A stretch of 64,000 nt of DNA from Apostichopus japonicus (Eukaryota > Echinodermata > Holothuroidea > Aspidochirotida > Stichopodidae). Below, piece by piece: positions 13,801 to 28,200 of the stretch. The DNA lies in contig NC_092563.1 in assembly GCF_037975245.1 (NCBI RefSeq), positions 5,519,501 through 5,583,500 on the forward strand. The letters are read 5' to 3'. The translations under genes were made by a program, and so were the position numbers. Position 1 is the first letter of the stretch; every line of letters begins with the position of its first letter. The notes under the pieces are model-generated. The model saw only the letters and a list, made by a program, of their open reading frames with translations. It was not told the origin of the DNA and did no database searches.

Positions 13801-14198
13801 CCTGTGTATGTTGCAACACGTTATATTTGATACTGTAGATTTCATACATAGCACTATATGTATGTTACAATTACCAACAATGTTTACATGTTACAACACT
13901 GTAAAAATGTGACAAGTAGCAGTGTCTAGAAGGGCTGTAGTTAACAATGGTTGCAAATGTTAGCCGTGGTCTATTAACAGCTACATATGTTACAAATTAT
14001 GCAGTTTTTTCAACAAATGATGCAAGTTAAACAGTAGCGGTTTGCTCTCAAGTTGTTGATATTTAGCCTTTCAGGTTTTTTGCATTTAAGACTCTCCTAC
14101 TATGTATCCAATGACTTCCTGTCATCCCAGCTATGTGGGATGTTATCATGACATTATATTAGACTGTTAACAAGAACATCTCTTTTTATATCCTACAG
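10801..14198. other. CMIP intron interior, including a degenerate TTACAACACTGTA repeat
   Basis: No coding sequence was recognised between the splice-site array and the microexon. From about 13260 to 13920 the sequence is a degenerate repeat built on GTTACAACACTGTATACATG and TGTGTCAAGCAGCACT, with a higher-order period near 130 bp (compare 13614-13740 with 13745-13870). Poly-C runs occur near 12469. Confidence 0.55.
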
Positions 14199-14225
14199 TG
14201 CGCTCTACCACAGGAAACTAACAAC
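14199..14225 (+). CDS. CMIP: CMIP 27-bp microexon
   Basis: This microexon lies between the acceptor tatatcctacag and the donor gtaagt. Joined to GT from the preceding exon it reads V-A-L-Y-H-R-K-L-T, with AC left for the next exon. It aligns with human EALAHEKFTKE, where the protein continues without a gap between PIPFPK and LKYVIQRF. Phase fits on both sides, and 27 is a multiple of three, so skipping would remove nine residues without a frameshift. Its small size means most gene finders would miss it. Support comes from homology continuity, phase and two strong splice sites. Confidence 0.85.
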
Positions 14226-15272
14226 GTAAGTCTTCGTGTTTGCTTTCTTGGTTCTCCTACGTGTGCCTTTTCTGTATGCTTTGACCTTTGTATTTGTGGT
14301 TTCGTGTAGACCGGGTTCTTAGAAGTCCCATTTAAGGCAGTAAAATCTCCTGAAGAAAAGGTTTTTAAGCTACAACTTTGTACTTTCAAACCAATCCTCT
14401 TCTTAATTCATGGCTCCCAGGACCTTGTAAGTTGATGAGAAGGAATCCTTTTGATGCAATGTGATATCTATGGACAGATAAAAAATATATAAAGAAAACA
14501 ATGTTTGTTTATCCTTGTGAAACATTTAAGTTTGCCCCATGCAATAGTGTCTCTGTTAGCTTGCAGTGTTATCATAAACTTTAATTCTTTGAACAGATTC
14601 TGTGAAACTAGTCGTTGAGCACTCTGTGCTGAACGTAATGTTTTGCGAAAACTTAAACACTTAAGTTCCTCATCTCTGTTGATATATCCTTTGGCCTCTG
14701 GGAAGGGCAAATTCCTGAAACCAGAGATTGATATTGCCGAGAGAGGCGTCTATTGGTTGTCTTGTCTTTTACCGTTGCTTGAATATAAATAATGTCAGTT
14801 TCCTTTTTCTTTCGCGATAGTTTTGTAACCAAAAATTAAAGGAAAAAGAAAATGTGCTGTAGCTTTTGTTAACATATCATTGACATTTTCACATACTCTT
14901 CGGAGCCAGGGTGCCAGGAATAAGCAATCACCCACAGTTTATATCGACAGAATATTTTGACAGTTTGGCCTTGCAAGTAAATGTTTTACTTTGATGTGTA
15001 GCTGTGGTACAGTAGGTCTTGCATATCAAAAAGTTGCAAAATTCTTGTGAATTGGCTAAAATATTTTGAAAACTTTAAATTTACATCTGTCTGGATACAA
15101 TATTGTCGTGGCCATCATTGGACCCCCCCCCCCAACCACCCTCCTGCTCCCAGGTCACTGCACCATTCCTTCAATGAAATTGACAAAGAAGCAATTTTAT
15201 GATTCAGTAATAAATGAATGTGTTTGTTATTACTTCAGACTTGATCTAACCATTTCTATTTCTATTTCACAG

Positions 15273-15321
15273 GAGTCTGAAATATATCATTCGAAAATTT
15301 GCCGACGACCCGAGATGTGAG
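15273..15321 (+). CDS. CMIP: CMIP exon: SLKYIIRKFADDPRCE
   Basis: This 49-bp exon follows tttctatttcacag and precedes gtgagaat. The first G completes a Thr codon from the microexon, then it reads SLKYIIRKFADDPRCE, close to human ELKYVIQRFAEDPRQE. It ends in phase 0, and the next exon begins in phase 0. It belongs to the conserved middle domain of CMIP. Confidence 0.92.
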
Positions 15322-17452
15322 GTGAGAATACCGCCTGGGGTAATCTTGATACTAATCAGTGTAAAGAATATCTAAAAATACAACCATCATCAATAGGACA
15401 CTATTTAAAAATAGCAAAATGCCCCTGGAATTTATCATCATTAAACAAACATGTGTTGTTTTTTAATGGATTTACTCCAACATTTCATTTGCTGAAGGAC
15501 CTGTTCTATAAACCGCATCATAACTTTTAACTGTACTTACATTCTCAAAATGGAGTTGAACTAAGCTAATGACTGCCAGGATTCTGGACCTGATCTGAGG
15601 CGGTAAGCGGTTTCAACTCTCTCTCCAGAGAGAGTAAGTTCAAAGTTCACGTCTGTCCATATTTATCGTGATAACAAAGGATTTATGTTCCCCCCCATAC
15701 GATCCACTCTTAGGGTGCACAGCAAAGAACGACCAATTAAACAAACACGAAAAACAATCTTAAAAATTGAGAAATCTGATGAAACATCTCAGCCATTAAA
15801 TAAGATTTTCGTTATTCCTTAAAAAGTACGGCTACTTGGGGCCAGCCTAATTTAAGGAGGTAGTGGACCCGCGACAAGAAAGATCTCGACGCCCAACCCA
15901 CAGTCAATATCGAGACAATTGTTGTATGACCTTTCCACAAAGTAACCTACATTTCTGTCTCGTAATTCATCCCGTCAAATTCTAATCGAATCAAGTTTAC
16001 ATTTCTTTCGTAAAGATTATGTAAGACATGAGTAACGATGAAAAATGAAAAATACTGCCCAATGTAACTACCATAAATAATCATATTCAGGGGGGGGGAG
16101 AGGGGGGTGTAGGTGGGATTTCACTTCTCCTCTCGATTTCTAAATTAATCTTGATCTGCTGTCACGTCGCATTTGCGAATGTTTTGAGGACGATGGGCAT
16201 GCTAGCGCGTTAAAATAATCCCCCGCAGGCTTTGCTCGACGGTTGGATGTTGGATGCATTATTTAAATACTGCAATTTGGCGTGGATGAAAATGTCAAAA
16301 ACATCAATGATGTTTATCCTGCTGTAAGGAATAAAGGAATAACCTTATAGATAGCTGCCATCAGAAACTGAGAGGGAAAGATGATGTTAATCCTAAAGTG
16401 GTTTATAATAATATCAGTGAGATGTCGTTCATCAATATGACGTGTGATCAATTAAGAAGAAATCTACAGAACGTCCTAAGTAGCATTTAAAATCATCTTT
16501 TTGACAGTTTGCAGTAAGTTTTACCAAGAAACAGAGGAATGACGTAAACCATGACTACAATTTTTGGGATGGATTTAATATGATCCCGAGCTGTTTTTCT
16601 GTCGAAAGATCATTTACAAATCTGTTATCAATCAACAGTTGCCGTTAAGTTCAATACATATTTTTGTCCCCTACCTCTCCAAAGTTCAAATTACTGACAC
16701 AGACCAAAGCCTAACGGAAGCATTAATTATCATAACAATAAGGTGTCTACCAGTTTTTTAATCTTTCAAAAAAGGAATCTTGCCATTCAGTGAAATGTCC
16801 GCGTAAGATGTTTTTAGGAGTCAAACCGGGGGATGGAAAGCAGTGTTGGTTTATACTGCTTGTTCATGTGTGTGAGTTGCTTTTGACATCTGCTGCATTC
16901 ATCAAACAGTAACTCTTATAATACTCATGACAAATTATGAGTTTAGCATTTCTTCTTCTTCTTCTTCTCCTCCATCTGTCCAAGTCGAGTTTTGCTATCA
17001 GAAGTCAAAATAAGTGACATGTGTATGCCCAAGTAGAATTTCTTTGATACACACAGTTTATATTTGTTGTGTTGAACAAACTGCGTCATGTTGAAATGAA
17101 TACAAAATCATGAAAATTATGTTAAAGTATGTTTGGTCATCTGCATATGAATTGGTTTTTCGGTGTACCTCCACATTCAGGAATGTGTGTGTGTGGGTGC
17201 ACGTGTGCGTACACACGCCTGTGTAGTATGGCAAACATTAACATCTCATTAACTTAATTCTGCTGCCTGCCTAATAGAAAATCGCCTCTGGGTATAGCGA
17301 CATTGGAAGCATTTCTATTTCGAAGATTAAACTCTATGACGCGATACAGTACATAATAAAAGGCAAGCTTAATTACTCCGAGCTACATGAGAATCACATA
17401 TTAACATATTGAATATGAACCTATTTAGATACATGTATATATGTACACACAC
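15322..17452. other. CMIP intron, first part, no gene
   Basis: I see no exon here. Contents are ordinary intronic sequence with a G-run near 16090 and a TTC microsatellite near 16955. The short interval from here to the SINE at 17453 holds no supported feature. Confidence 0.5.
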
Positions 17453-17950
17453 ACTAGCATTGTTCGATACAGGTGGCAAAAGCCTACAGTGGAATGACAA
17501 ACTTCCGTACAGGTTTTGAACCTCTGCAGGCGCGTAGCCATGGGGGGGCGAAGGGGGCAGCTGCCCCCCCCCTTGAGCATATTTTTTTTAAATGTTTTCA
17601 TGATATTGCTAGTAATTTCAAAAGAGAAAATGCTAAGATGCAACTTACAAGGCCTGGGAAGTGCCATTTCCAGCGATCTGGGAGGCATTTTCAGCCAAAA
17701 TTTTCTTGTACGCTTCACGCCAACCGTGGTGGTGCTACGCTTAGATAGTTTGAAAAGCCGAATCTGAGGCTCTGATAGTTTGCCTTCATTTTTGCCCCCC
17801 TTGGCAAATTCCTGGCTACGCGCCTGAACCTCTGGACACACAATCAGCATCCATAGGCTGTAGTTGGTTAGGGTGTCTGCATATTAAGCAGGAGGCCCTG
17901 TTTTGAATCTCTGTTTTGGATTTTCCAGCTCATCACAAATTCAATTATAT
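17453..17950 (+). mobile_element. tRNA-related SINE, split by a hAT-like MITE
   Basis: The two flanks, 17453-17526 and 17827-about 17950, together match the inverted copy at 45644-45850. Shared segments, in order, are ACTAGxATT-x-TTCGATACAGGTG, GCCTACAGTGGAAT, GAACCTCTGGACA, CAATCAGC-TCCATAG, GGTTAGGG and GATTTTCC. The second half contains a decayed tRNA-like region. The element lies in a CMIP intron and is interrupted by the MITE at 17527-17826. Confidence 0.85.
17527..17826. mobile_element. hAT-like MITE with 8-bp target duplication
   Basis: This 300-bp non-autonomous element has perfect 14-bp terminal inverted repeats, CAGGCGCGTAGCCA and TGGCTACGCGCCTG. It is flanked by the perfect 8-bp direct repeat AACCTCTG (17519-17526 and 17827-17834). 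An 8-bp duplication and CAGG-type ends are typical of the hAT superfamily. Subterminal G- and C-runs extend the inverted repeat. It has no transposase. A second copy is at 56906-57222 and a fragment near 56240-56310. Confidence 0.92.
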
Positions 17951-18973
17951 TGACAACATATTAAAGTGGTGTAACAATAATCAATTAAAACCTTATTCAC
18001 TAAACAGAGAAATTGATGGTTTTTACTTTCTTTTTAAGGATGGTTAAAGTCAGCAAGATGTTTGTATACAAATTTTGCTTCATACATTGTAATTTTTTGG
18101 TGTCACTGTTATAGACAAACGCGGTGAAGGTTGTATCTGACAACTGTATCAAGAATTTTATTTTTTTATAAGTTTCCAATGTACTCTGGTATATTTGCTT
18201 GGCCTTGGTACTATTAAATATAATATATATACTTCATGCCTTAAACAGTGTGATGGGGACCTTAAATATTGATGTGCCCCTAATTGTGGCATTGACGTAT
18301 ATATGTATATATCTATATAGAAATAGATATATTTATGTATTTAGACATATAAATATATATATACATATATATATTTGCATACATTCATTAATATTTGAGA
18401 TTTCCACAAGTTATAACAAATGAACCTGTCTGTTAAATAAATGTACAGTTGTAAAGACAAAAGATATTAAGCATTTTTCCTTCACCTGATTTTTCCAAGA
18501 CTTAATTTGATCTAGGTGAGACAAGATCACTTTTTTATTCAATTTCCCCATTTCCTTTGGATTTCTTTATTCTAGCTTTTGAAAAGTTTTAATGTTTTGT
18601 AATAATTTTCCCTTTCCAATGTCAAGGAAAATGTCTGTCACCCCTCTCCCCCCCCCGCCCCTGTTTTTTTTTAGGGGGGGGATTTTGTCAAGTGATCAGG
18701 AGTAATATCTTTAACATATGACATACTCCTTATATACTTTATTATTTTGTGTTCTACCTGCTTATCTGTTTTCAATTTTGATGCTTTACAGAGAAATACA
18801 TTCCATCATCATTGATCTGTCTGCTAGATTTGTTGTATGATTAAAGTGATTGGCTGAGTTCATGTTCCTATTTATGAACAAACATTTCCATCTGTACTTT
18901 ATTAATATTATTATTGTTGTTGTTGTTGTGGTTATTATTATTATTACTATTATTTTTTGTATTATGTCATCAG
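17951..18973. other. CMIP intron with TA-rich microsatellite
   Basis: This is non-coding intron. ATATAT-rich sequence lies at about 18215-18375, an imperfect G/C palindrome near 18648-18682 and a GTT/ATT repeat at about 18905-18960, just before the next CMIP acceptor. Confidence 0.55.
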
Positions 18974-19081
18974 GTACATACGGCAGTGTGTGGTGTCAGA
19001 GATGGAAAGGCTGGTTGGCTGGATATATTCTGCCCGGTGGGTCCTGCTTGCGACGATGATGGAGAACTCTTCTCAACGATG
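18974..19081 (+). CDS. CMIP: CMIP exon: VHTAVCGVRDGKAGW...ACDDDGELFSTM
   Basis: This 108-bp exon in phase 0-0 lies between tatgtcatcag and gtaatatc. It reads VHTAVCGVRDGKAGWLDIF then CPVGPACDDDGELFSTM, the counterpart of human VHSCLLSVRAGKDGWFQLY and GGVACDDDGELFASM. The DGKxGW and ACDDDGELF blocks are essentially intact. It is one of the most conserved parts of the protein and firmly identifies the gene. Confidence 0.95.
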
Positions 19082-19521
19082 GTAATATCATTAGAATCTT
19101 TTATACTCAAAACACATGATTGTCGAAGTGACGTCAGCAAATCGACTACAGTCGATTACATTTGCACGCATTCAGTTTGTTTATTCTTCTATGGAATGTA
19201 TCCTGCTGGAACCTTGGAGTGACTCTTTCTGCAGTCAACTCATTTAGGCAGCATTAGGCAGCAACCTGACATTACTTCATCCCTATCTTTGCAGACATTA
19301 CAAGTTCAACCTGGTTCGCCCCACGCTTGGTTTATACCCGGAGAGAACGGTTATTTGTCGGGTATCACACGATCTAAGAAGTAACCGAAGCTGTCTCCCT
19401 CATCTCAGCTAAATCAAGCAGCTGGAGCAGGAAATAAACTTTCAAAAAAGAGCAAGGGCTAACCAGGTTTTCACTCAATAATGGCATATCTTGAATGGAT
19501 TTTTTCTTCTTTTTTCTCCAG

Positions 19522-19638
19522 CTACAAAAGCTGATCAGCTGTTGTTGCAGAAGAAGACGCTTCTTGCTGTCTGTTACTCCTCGGCTTTTTGAACCCGTGG
19601 TACAGCTGGCCAAGATTGGCAACAAGACCTGTCTCGAG
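19522..19638 (+). CDS. CMIP: CMIP exon: LQKLISCCCRRRRFLLSVTP...NKTCLE
   Basis: This 117-bp phase 0-0 exon lies between ttttctccag and gtacggta. The encoded LQKLISCCCRRRRFLLSVTP, then a hydrophobic stretch to IGNKTCLE, aligns with human [20 protein letters not shown] through RGNQTMVE. The cysteine cluster followed by four arginines is more basic than the human SCYKTKK. A truncated SINE begins about 60 bp downstream in the following intron. Confidence 0.9.
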
Positions 19639-19664
19639 GTACGGTAGTGTTCGCAATGTGAAAT

Positions 19665-19840
19665 TGTATGTATGTATATGTATGTATGTATTTTAGATCC
19701 TCCTGCAAGCAGGAACTCTCCAAGAAGCCTCATTGGCTTATCAAAGCCGCAAGCTGACCGAAGTCAGTCTCTTACATTCATATTTAACGTCCATGATTAT
19801 GAATTGTAAATTGTCAACAACTCTGTAACTGGACGACATA
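19665..19840 (-). mobile_element. Truncated SINE fragment of the GCAAGCAGGAAC family
   Basis: It starts with a short TATG repeat and shares GCAAGCAGGAACT, AAGAAGCC, GCAAGCTGACCG and TATTTAACGTCC with the copies at 50190-50417 and 62100-62355. Here the tRNA-like head is missing and the sequence runs into an A/T-rich tract (about 19845-19915). By comparison with the full copies it is inserted in the minus orientation, head truncated. Confidence 0.8.
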
Positions 19841-21464
19841 TATTAAAAAATTTAAATTTTAAAATTTTAAAAATTAAAAATTAATAAAAAAATTAATAAA
19901 AATTTTAAAAAAAAACCTTGTGAAAGGAATATGCAAAACTTTTAAAATCCGGTGCAGTTTTTATCTAATATTGTTGTAGGTTTTAAGTTGGGAGTACCTT
20001 AGCTGTAACCATGTGAGGAGGTCAAAGGTTGTTTTGCGTGTCAACATGAACAATGTAACTACACTTGTAGTTGGGGTCTGATAGGTCTGTCTGTGTGTCT
20101 ACTTGCTTGCTTCATTTTCATCTGTCTATTTGTTTGTTTGTTTGTTGTCTATTTGTTTGTTTGTTTGTTCTATAGATACAAATATGTACAGGTAAGATTT
20201 GCAGCACAGATTGTGTATAAGCAAGGAAACTGTCGATTTCATTCAATTTTTCAATACCGTTCAATTCTGAAAACCCATAACAACGTCTGTCTCAATGCGA
20301 GTATCACGTGTGAATTATACAGACCATCTTCGAATAGAGTGATCGATCCAAACGTAATCCTGTTTTAAAGATAATAGTTCTCTGGTTTTATCAAACTTGT
20401 TGACCTCACATAGCAAGCTGCTTTACTTCCCCACCTGGTATATGATCCTGCACTGACAAATGGTCTCGACCCTGGGCAGTAGCAATGACAGAACCGAGGT
20501 GGGGTTTGCACTCTGGTTTCAAACTAACTCTTGCCCTATGCTGCCAACGGAAAACATGCCATCGTTCTTCCTCCCCTTCCGTGAACAAGAGAACATCCAG
20601 CATATATCAGGACTCTGACCCCTGGTACCGACTTTCACAGAATCATATGCTAGACATTTGGTCGAACAGTCTCCAAGAAAATTTCTCCGGCCGACGGGGG
20701 AAGAGAAATGTAAAAACCGTTTGTAGGTTTGGTTTAATACGAGAGTTGAATTCTTGTGTCTTTTGGTCAGGAAATAATCGACATCTTCGACTTAGTGAAC
20801 CAAACTTTATTATGGCTTCACTGGATATGACATGTATCGTTTAAAGGATGATAAATTCCTTGGATTCATTACAAGGTTGAACATACTTCACAGAGTGTGA
20901 TTGCATCAACCAACAAATCCATCGTGATCAGCATCTTGCGTTCGTTCGGCAACTTAAGCAAACCTTGAGAGAATAACTCAAACTGAGATTTGCAAATTGA
21001 GAGGAAACTAGAGCATGTTAACCAGACATGGTGTCACCTTGGAGTGCATAGGATTGGTTGATTTGAGGTCGGGGTGGTGTGGGGGGGGGGGCAGGGTGGG
21101 AGAAGGAAGCCAAAGAAAAAATGAAATTGTCAGGTCATATGGTGATTTTTGAAGCATATTTAGACTTTAAATGCAATGTTGCGCTAATAACTACTATAGT
21201 AACTGTTATAACTAATTTTTGCGGTAGGTTGAAAAGGGGACGAGGGCAGGGAGGTGTGTACCCTGGATCGCACCTCAGGGCGTCCTGGCGCCAGAGGGGT
21301 AGTCTACTTTTTCTCTGGCTGACATTTTCTTTTGCTCCTGACTGACATAGGAGGATGCCAAACAAAAGTAAAAATCATGCACCTATTACTAACCAAGTAT
21401 GCTGTGAACAAAATGTTTCAACTTTAACGGTTAACGTTCACTTTTTGAATCTTTCGTGTCACAG
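19840..21464. other. CMIP intron, no gene
   Basis: No exon is recognised. An A/T low-complexity tract (19845-19915), a TTTG repeat (about 20130-20170) and a G-run (21078-21091) are present. The open frame at 20485-20844 has no family resemblance or splice-site support and is not reported as a gene. Confidence 0.5.
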
Positions 21465-21605
21465 GTTGTGTGTTCTATGCTGGAGCTTGATATCCTCTTG
21501 AAACCAGAACAGGAAGTAGAGGTCATTCAAGTCTTAAAGAGTACGGAGGAAGGTCGCATCATGTACGACGCTCTCTGCGAAAGACAACTGGTCTTGCAAC
21601 AGCTG
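21465..21605 (+). CDS. CMIP: CMIP exon: VVCSMLELDILLKPEQ...LCERQLVLQQL
   Basis: This 141-bp phase 0-0 exon lies between ttcgtgtcacag and gtgagtct. It reads VVCSMLELDILLKPEQEVEV, IQVLKSTEEGRIMYDALCER and QLVLQQL. Human CMIP has [33 protein letters not shown] and RELKELQ in the same order. It is a helical segment leading into the leucine-rich repeats. Confidence 0.94.
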
Positions 21606-23740
<2,135 letters not shown>

Positions 23741-24071
23741 TAGAGCTGCTATTAAACTGGAATTCAAACAAACTTGGATTTGTTTGAGCAATTAGTAGGT
23801 CTCCCTGCAAAAATCTGCATTGGTTTTTTAAGCTGTCACCAATTGACATGCGACATACTTCACCATTAAAGGAACGGTCGGAAGAAGCGATCGTTGTTAA
23901 CTTTCGAAACCATTATTCAAAATTTAAGGGAAATATCCATGTGATAAGGGGAAGGGCAGGCTCACTAAAACTCATTCTGTACTCTCTACAAATACAGAAG
24001 CTATGTAGTGAGTGATTCATGCTTCGTTGCCAGCAAAACGTTGTCAAGGTAAATGTCAGCGGTTTAGCTAA

Positions 24072-24368
<297 letters not shown>

Positions 24369-24498
24369 TAAGCAATGTCAAAAGAGTAACTTCATTAAAC
24401 CAATCCCCTGAATTTGAAAACATTGAATATTTCTTTTCTTTCACGTATATATATATATATATAATATAACGAAAATCAACGTTTACTCCAAAAGAAAA

Positions 24499-24633
24499 TA
24501 TTATTATAGAAAACCAGAGAAATAAGATATGACTCATAATTGACAAATAAGGAGTATTATTATTTTCTAAAACTTTACTCCTTATTTGTCAATTATGAGT
24601 CATATCTTATTTCTCTGGTTTTCTATAATAATA
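24499..24633. repeat. Perfect 58-bp inverted repeat with a 19-bp spacer
   Basis: The left arm (24499-24556) and right arm (24576-24633) are perfect reverse complements by direct reading. The core includes GACTCATAATTGACAAATAAGGAGTA. The spacer is TTATTATTTTCTAAAACTT. The spacer end plus part of the right arm recurs at about 48608-48655, so it belongs to a dispersed family. It lies in the last CMIP intron, and TA dinucleotide runs flank it. Confidence 0.95.
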
Positions 24634-25158
24634 TATATATATATATATTTAATAATCAAATTGTTCTGTTAAATTTTTTAATTTTGTAGGTCTATTTGGC
24701 ACTTCTGTCACAAGGATTGGGGTCGTGTGTCTTTATCTAGATGAATTTAAACATTATGTCAGAAGTGAGACGCTTGCTTGCAATCTGTGATCTGTAATAT
24801 TTTAACCTTCAAAACTTTACGATATGACTGATCTGGTTCTAATTTGTTGGTTTTTTATGTTAAAAACATGAATGTGGTCATGTTGTGATATTTCTCAGTG
24901 ATACGCTCATTTTCCCAAGAGAAATGAATATTCAACACTCTTTTCAATTATTGCAATTAGTCACATGGGTGTTTGTATCATTATTATTATGATTATTTAA
25001 ATACCACCCATAATAATAATAATAAAGAAAGCGACATCAAAATAATTGAAACTACATTAAGAAATAATTCAACGATCTTTGATTTATGAAAGAAGCCATG
25101 AAGCCTTCCTCTTCAGCTCTCATTAGCATCTGCAATTTTCTTTTTTTTACTGCGACAG

Positions 25159-25239
25159 AAAACACTACCGAACCTTGTTTCCATGGATACCAGATACACA
25201 GAAGTCCTTGATATGGGAGAGGAAGCCAGTTTCTGCTGA
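25159..25239 (+). CDS. CMIP: CMIP terminal coding exon and stop
   Basis: The exon follows tactgcgacag and reads KTLPNLVSMDTRYTEVLDMG then EEASFC and TGA (25237-25239). Human CMIP ends KLPNLKEVDVRYTEAW, so LPNL and RYTE are kept and the protein here runs about ten residues longer. The ten joined exons give one open frame of about 354 residues. Confidence 0.92.
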   Translation, partial: KTLPNLVSMDTRYTEVLDMGEEASFC

Positions 25240-28200
25240 TTAGCTGTCACCTTGACCAGATACGGTCTATTGTTCAAAGTGAAATTTTTTCATTCTCCTT
25301 TTTTTTCTTCTTTTTTTTTTTTTTAATTATTATATATTTTTTTGTACACACAGGCAGATTCATATACGTACCACCACATAGAAATTTGGCACACCGTTGT
25401 TATATTTTATATTTGCATAGGTTGGTCGATCGTCAGGAACAACATCGCAAGCAAGTTCATGCTCATCACTCTTGGTAAGGGTGACGGTTTTGACTTATGG
25501 AAGTAAAGAGGATTTGAAACATACAGTGAATGCATAATGACAAGTATATTTTTTCACTTGTCGTATACATGTTATGCTCTCGTATGGTTCAAGGTGCTGC
25601 TTATAATGGTAGTTATTATAATACATTCTGGAAATGATATTAAGAAGAGAATTAAAGAAAAAAAAACATCTCAAAGATTGCTCAACCAAAGCCAAATGTT
25701 GAGAACTTACAGCATTGTAATGAATCTTACAAATGTAGAGGAAATGTAAGGAAATGGAAAAAAAAAAAATGACCATAGTTTGCCATCAGAGTAGAAAATG
25801 AGAATTGATGTGTAAATTATTAGCTTCTAATATTTATCAAACTTACCAGCGAGAAAACTAACAAAAGTTACAAGATATCGGATAACGGTAGAGTCATACA
25901 GTCAACACTGGAAAGAAATGCAATGTTTTTGCTCAACTTTAAAAGCCAGTGTTGACTTCTAAAGGGGGTATGAGCTCAAAATACTGAGTTATCACCCCAC
26001 CTCTCTATTCATATGTCTATGACACATGCCAATGGATGGAGCGTCGTAGATACTTTACGAGAATAATTGAATTTTCCCAAAGTTATGACAAAGTTGACGG
26101 TGATGCAACAATGACAGCATTGGAATGAAATTTTTCGTGTATGGATAAGAGATAAAGCTGTAACTGTCAGTTTCATAGGAAAGTAGATCTTTGTAGCTTC
26201 CTGAAAAGATGAGGAATTCCGCTCTTGTGATAGACCTTGTTGTATTGACCAAATTTTTGAAGAAGAAAGTGGATTAATATTATGTATTTTGGTGCTTAGA
26301 TGATATATTGCCTGTAGGGCCGAAGACAATGCAACATGCTGACGAGAAACCGAAACAACAAAGTTGTGAAAAATCGCGCTGGGTAAAGATATTTCCATAG
26401 TTGCATTTGAAACTAGATATCAACCTCACAGTAATTTTTCACCAGTGCTCAAATCAACACTCACAAAAATTCTCTCTTTTCCGTTGAGTGAAGTTGGGAG
26501 AAAATGTTGAACAATTTTATAAAACGTTTTCCCAAGGATTTCAAAGAATAAGGCTCCCATAAAGCTGGAAAAATTATCAAACTCTCAATTTTTGTCTTCT
26601 TCTTCTTCTTCTACTCTCTTGTAAATGCTGTTTTGACTTGGATAATCTAATCAATTTCACTTTTCATGTACTAACTGTTTTACAGGCACATAGTAACCAA
26701 TGAATATTACTGTACATAAGAAATTAGGCACGTAAACTACATTATAACTGGTTAAAATGTCGTACAAATTATTAAATGTAAATATATTAGTGACATTAAA
26801 ATCAAAGACTTTTTTTTTTTCTTACTGCAAATAGGATTAAAAGTGGTGTGCAGTCCACCATCATTGGCTTTACTATAGTTTGGTCTCACCGACATCTGGA
26901 AATATTTGGTGCTCAAACTTTAAGAAGCTTTAGAAATTAGACGAAAACACAGACACGGTTAAGATGCTCTCATTTCAAATGATGAAAATGACCTCTGTGA
27001 TAACAATTGTCATATATGAAAATGACAGTATATATAAATTTATATATATATTAATTAAAAAAAAAATTAAAAATCTGTTATTGTAAAATAAGTGAAATTC
27101 TATCTTCAATTTGTTTCTTTCTGTACATGATATAATTTTGTTTGGCATGATATACTATGTGTGACTGTGATTAGATAGCAGTTAGTCATTAGTAAAGCAC
27201 CTTTGGAATAAAAGTCAGCAAATCTTTTTTCCTCTTTATTTTAATTTCCATAATAGATATAATGTTGCTGCTTGATATGTGGTATGAATTTTTTTAACGG
27301 AATTTACAACATAGATACCAGTGGATAACAGACGGAAAATGTTTGTAAAAGGCAAAATTTTCATTTGTATAATTCCTATTGCAAACAAAAAACTACAAAG
27401 GTTACATCGGTCTGTGAACTTGTAAAGGTTAAAAATACTGAAAATTGTCATGCCAAATATTCTTTTCGAGAAATTCCTTGAAATGAGGACTAAATCAAAC
27501 TTGTATAGCTAACAAAAGAAATCAAAAGATAAAAAAAAATTAAAAAATTATATTATAGAATTATTTTCTAACTTCAGTTTATCAAAATTTATCTTTAAAA
27601 AAAAAGTTAAAAGTTCTGAAAATGTTAGTGGACTAAAGAAGATTTTGGAAGTGATTTTCACGAGTTGAAAAGGTTCTCCAAAATGTGAAATAGCATGAGA
27701 GATTATTGATGAAAGGTTTAAATTTTTATGACTTTCTTTCCCAAAGAATATTTTGGAGTAACTTCCTTGACGTTAAGAAGCCATTGCAGGTTTTTGTCTT
27801 CTTTATAATTTAGAGTTTTCAGGAAATGTCTGTTTCCTTTTTCAATCCCAGTGCCACTTCCAAAAGTTATGATCCACAAAAAGAGGGGCACATACCATTG
27901 AATAAGCTGACTGTTAGGAGAATAAAAGTCATTGTGATTGAGAACATTATGAGAAAAGTTACAGCATTATGGCATGATAAGATATTATATTGCCTACCAC
28001 AGTAAATGTATGTGTGATTGAATCCTATGCTTATGTATGTAAATGTGTATGCATTGGCAGTGATCACGAATGAACATGCAATGCAGGAAATCAAGTATTG
28101 AATATTCAAGAGACCGGCAAATACACTTGAAGAAAGTTATTTTACAAGTTGGTTGGTATGTCCATTGAACTGTCTGTCAGTTAGTGTATGATTGATAGAA

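Noticed and set aside
17473-17850. Overlapping open frames on both strands at 17.5 kb
   Set aside because: They fall inside the MITE and its SINE host. Similar frames at 56.9 kb are the second MITE copy.
20485-20844. 119-codon plus-strand frame inside a CMIP intron
   Set aside because: It lies between verified CMIP exons in phase 0 and has no homology. Including it would break the protein alignment.
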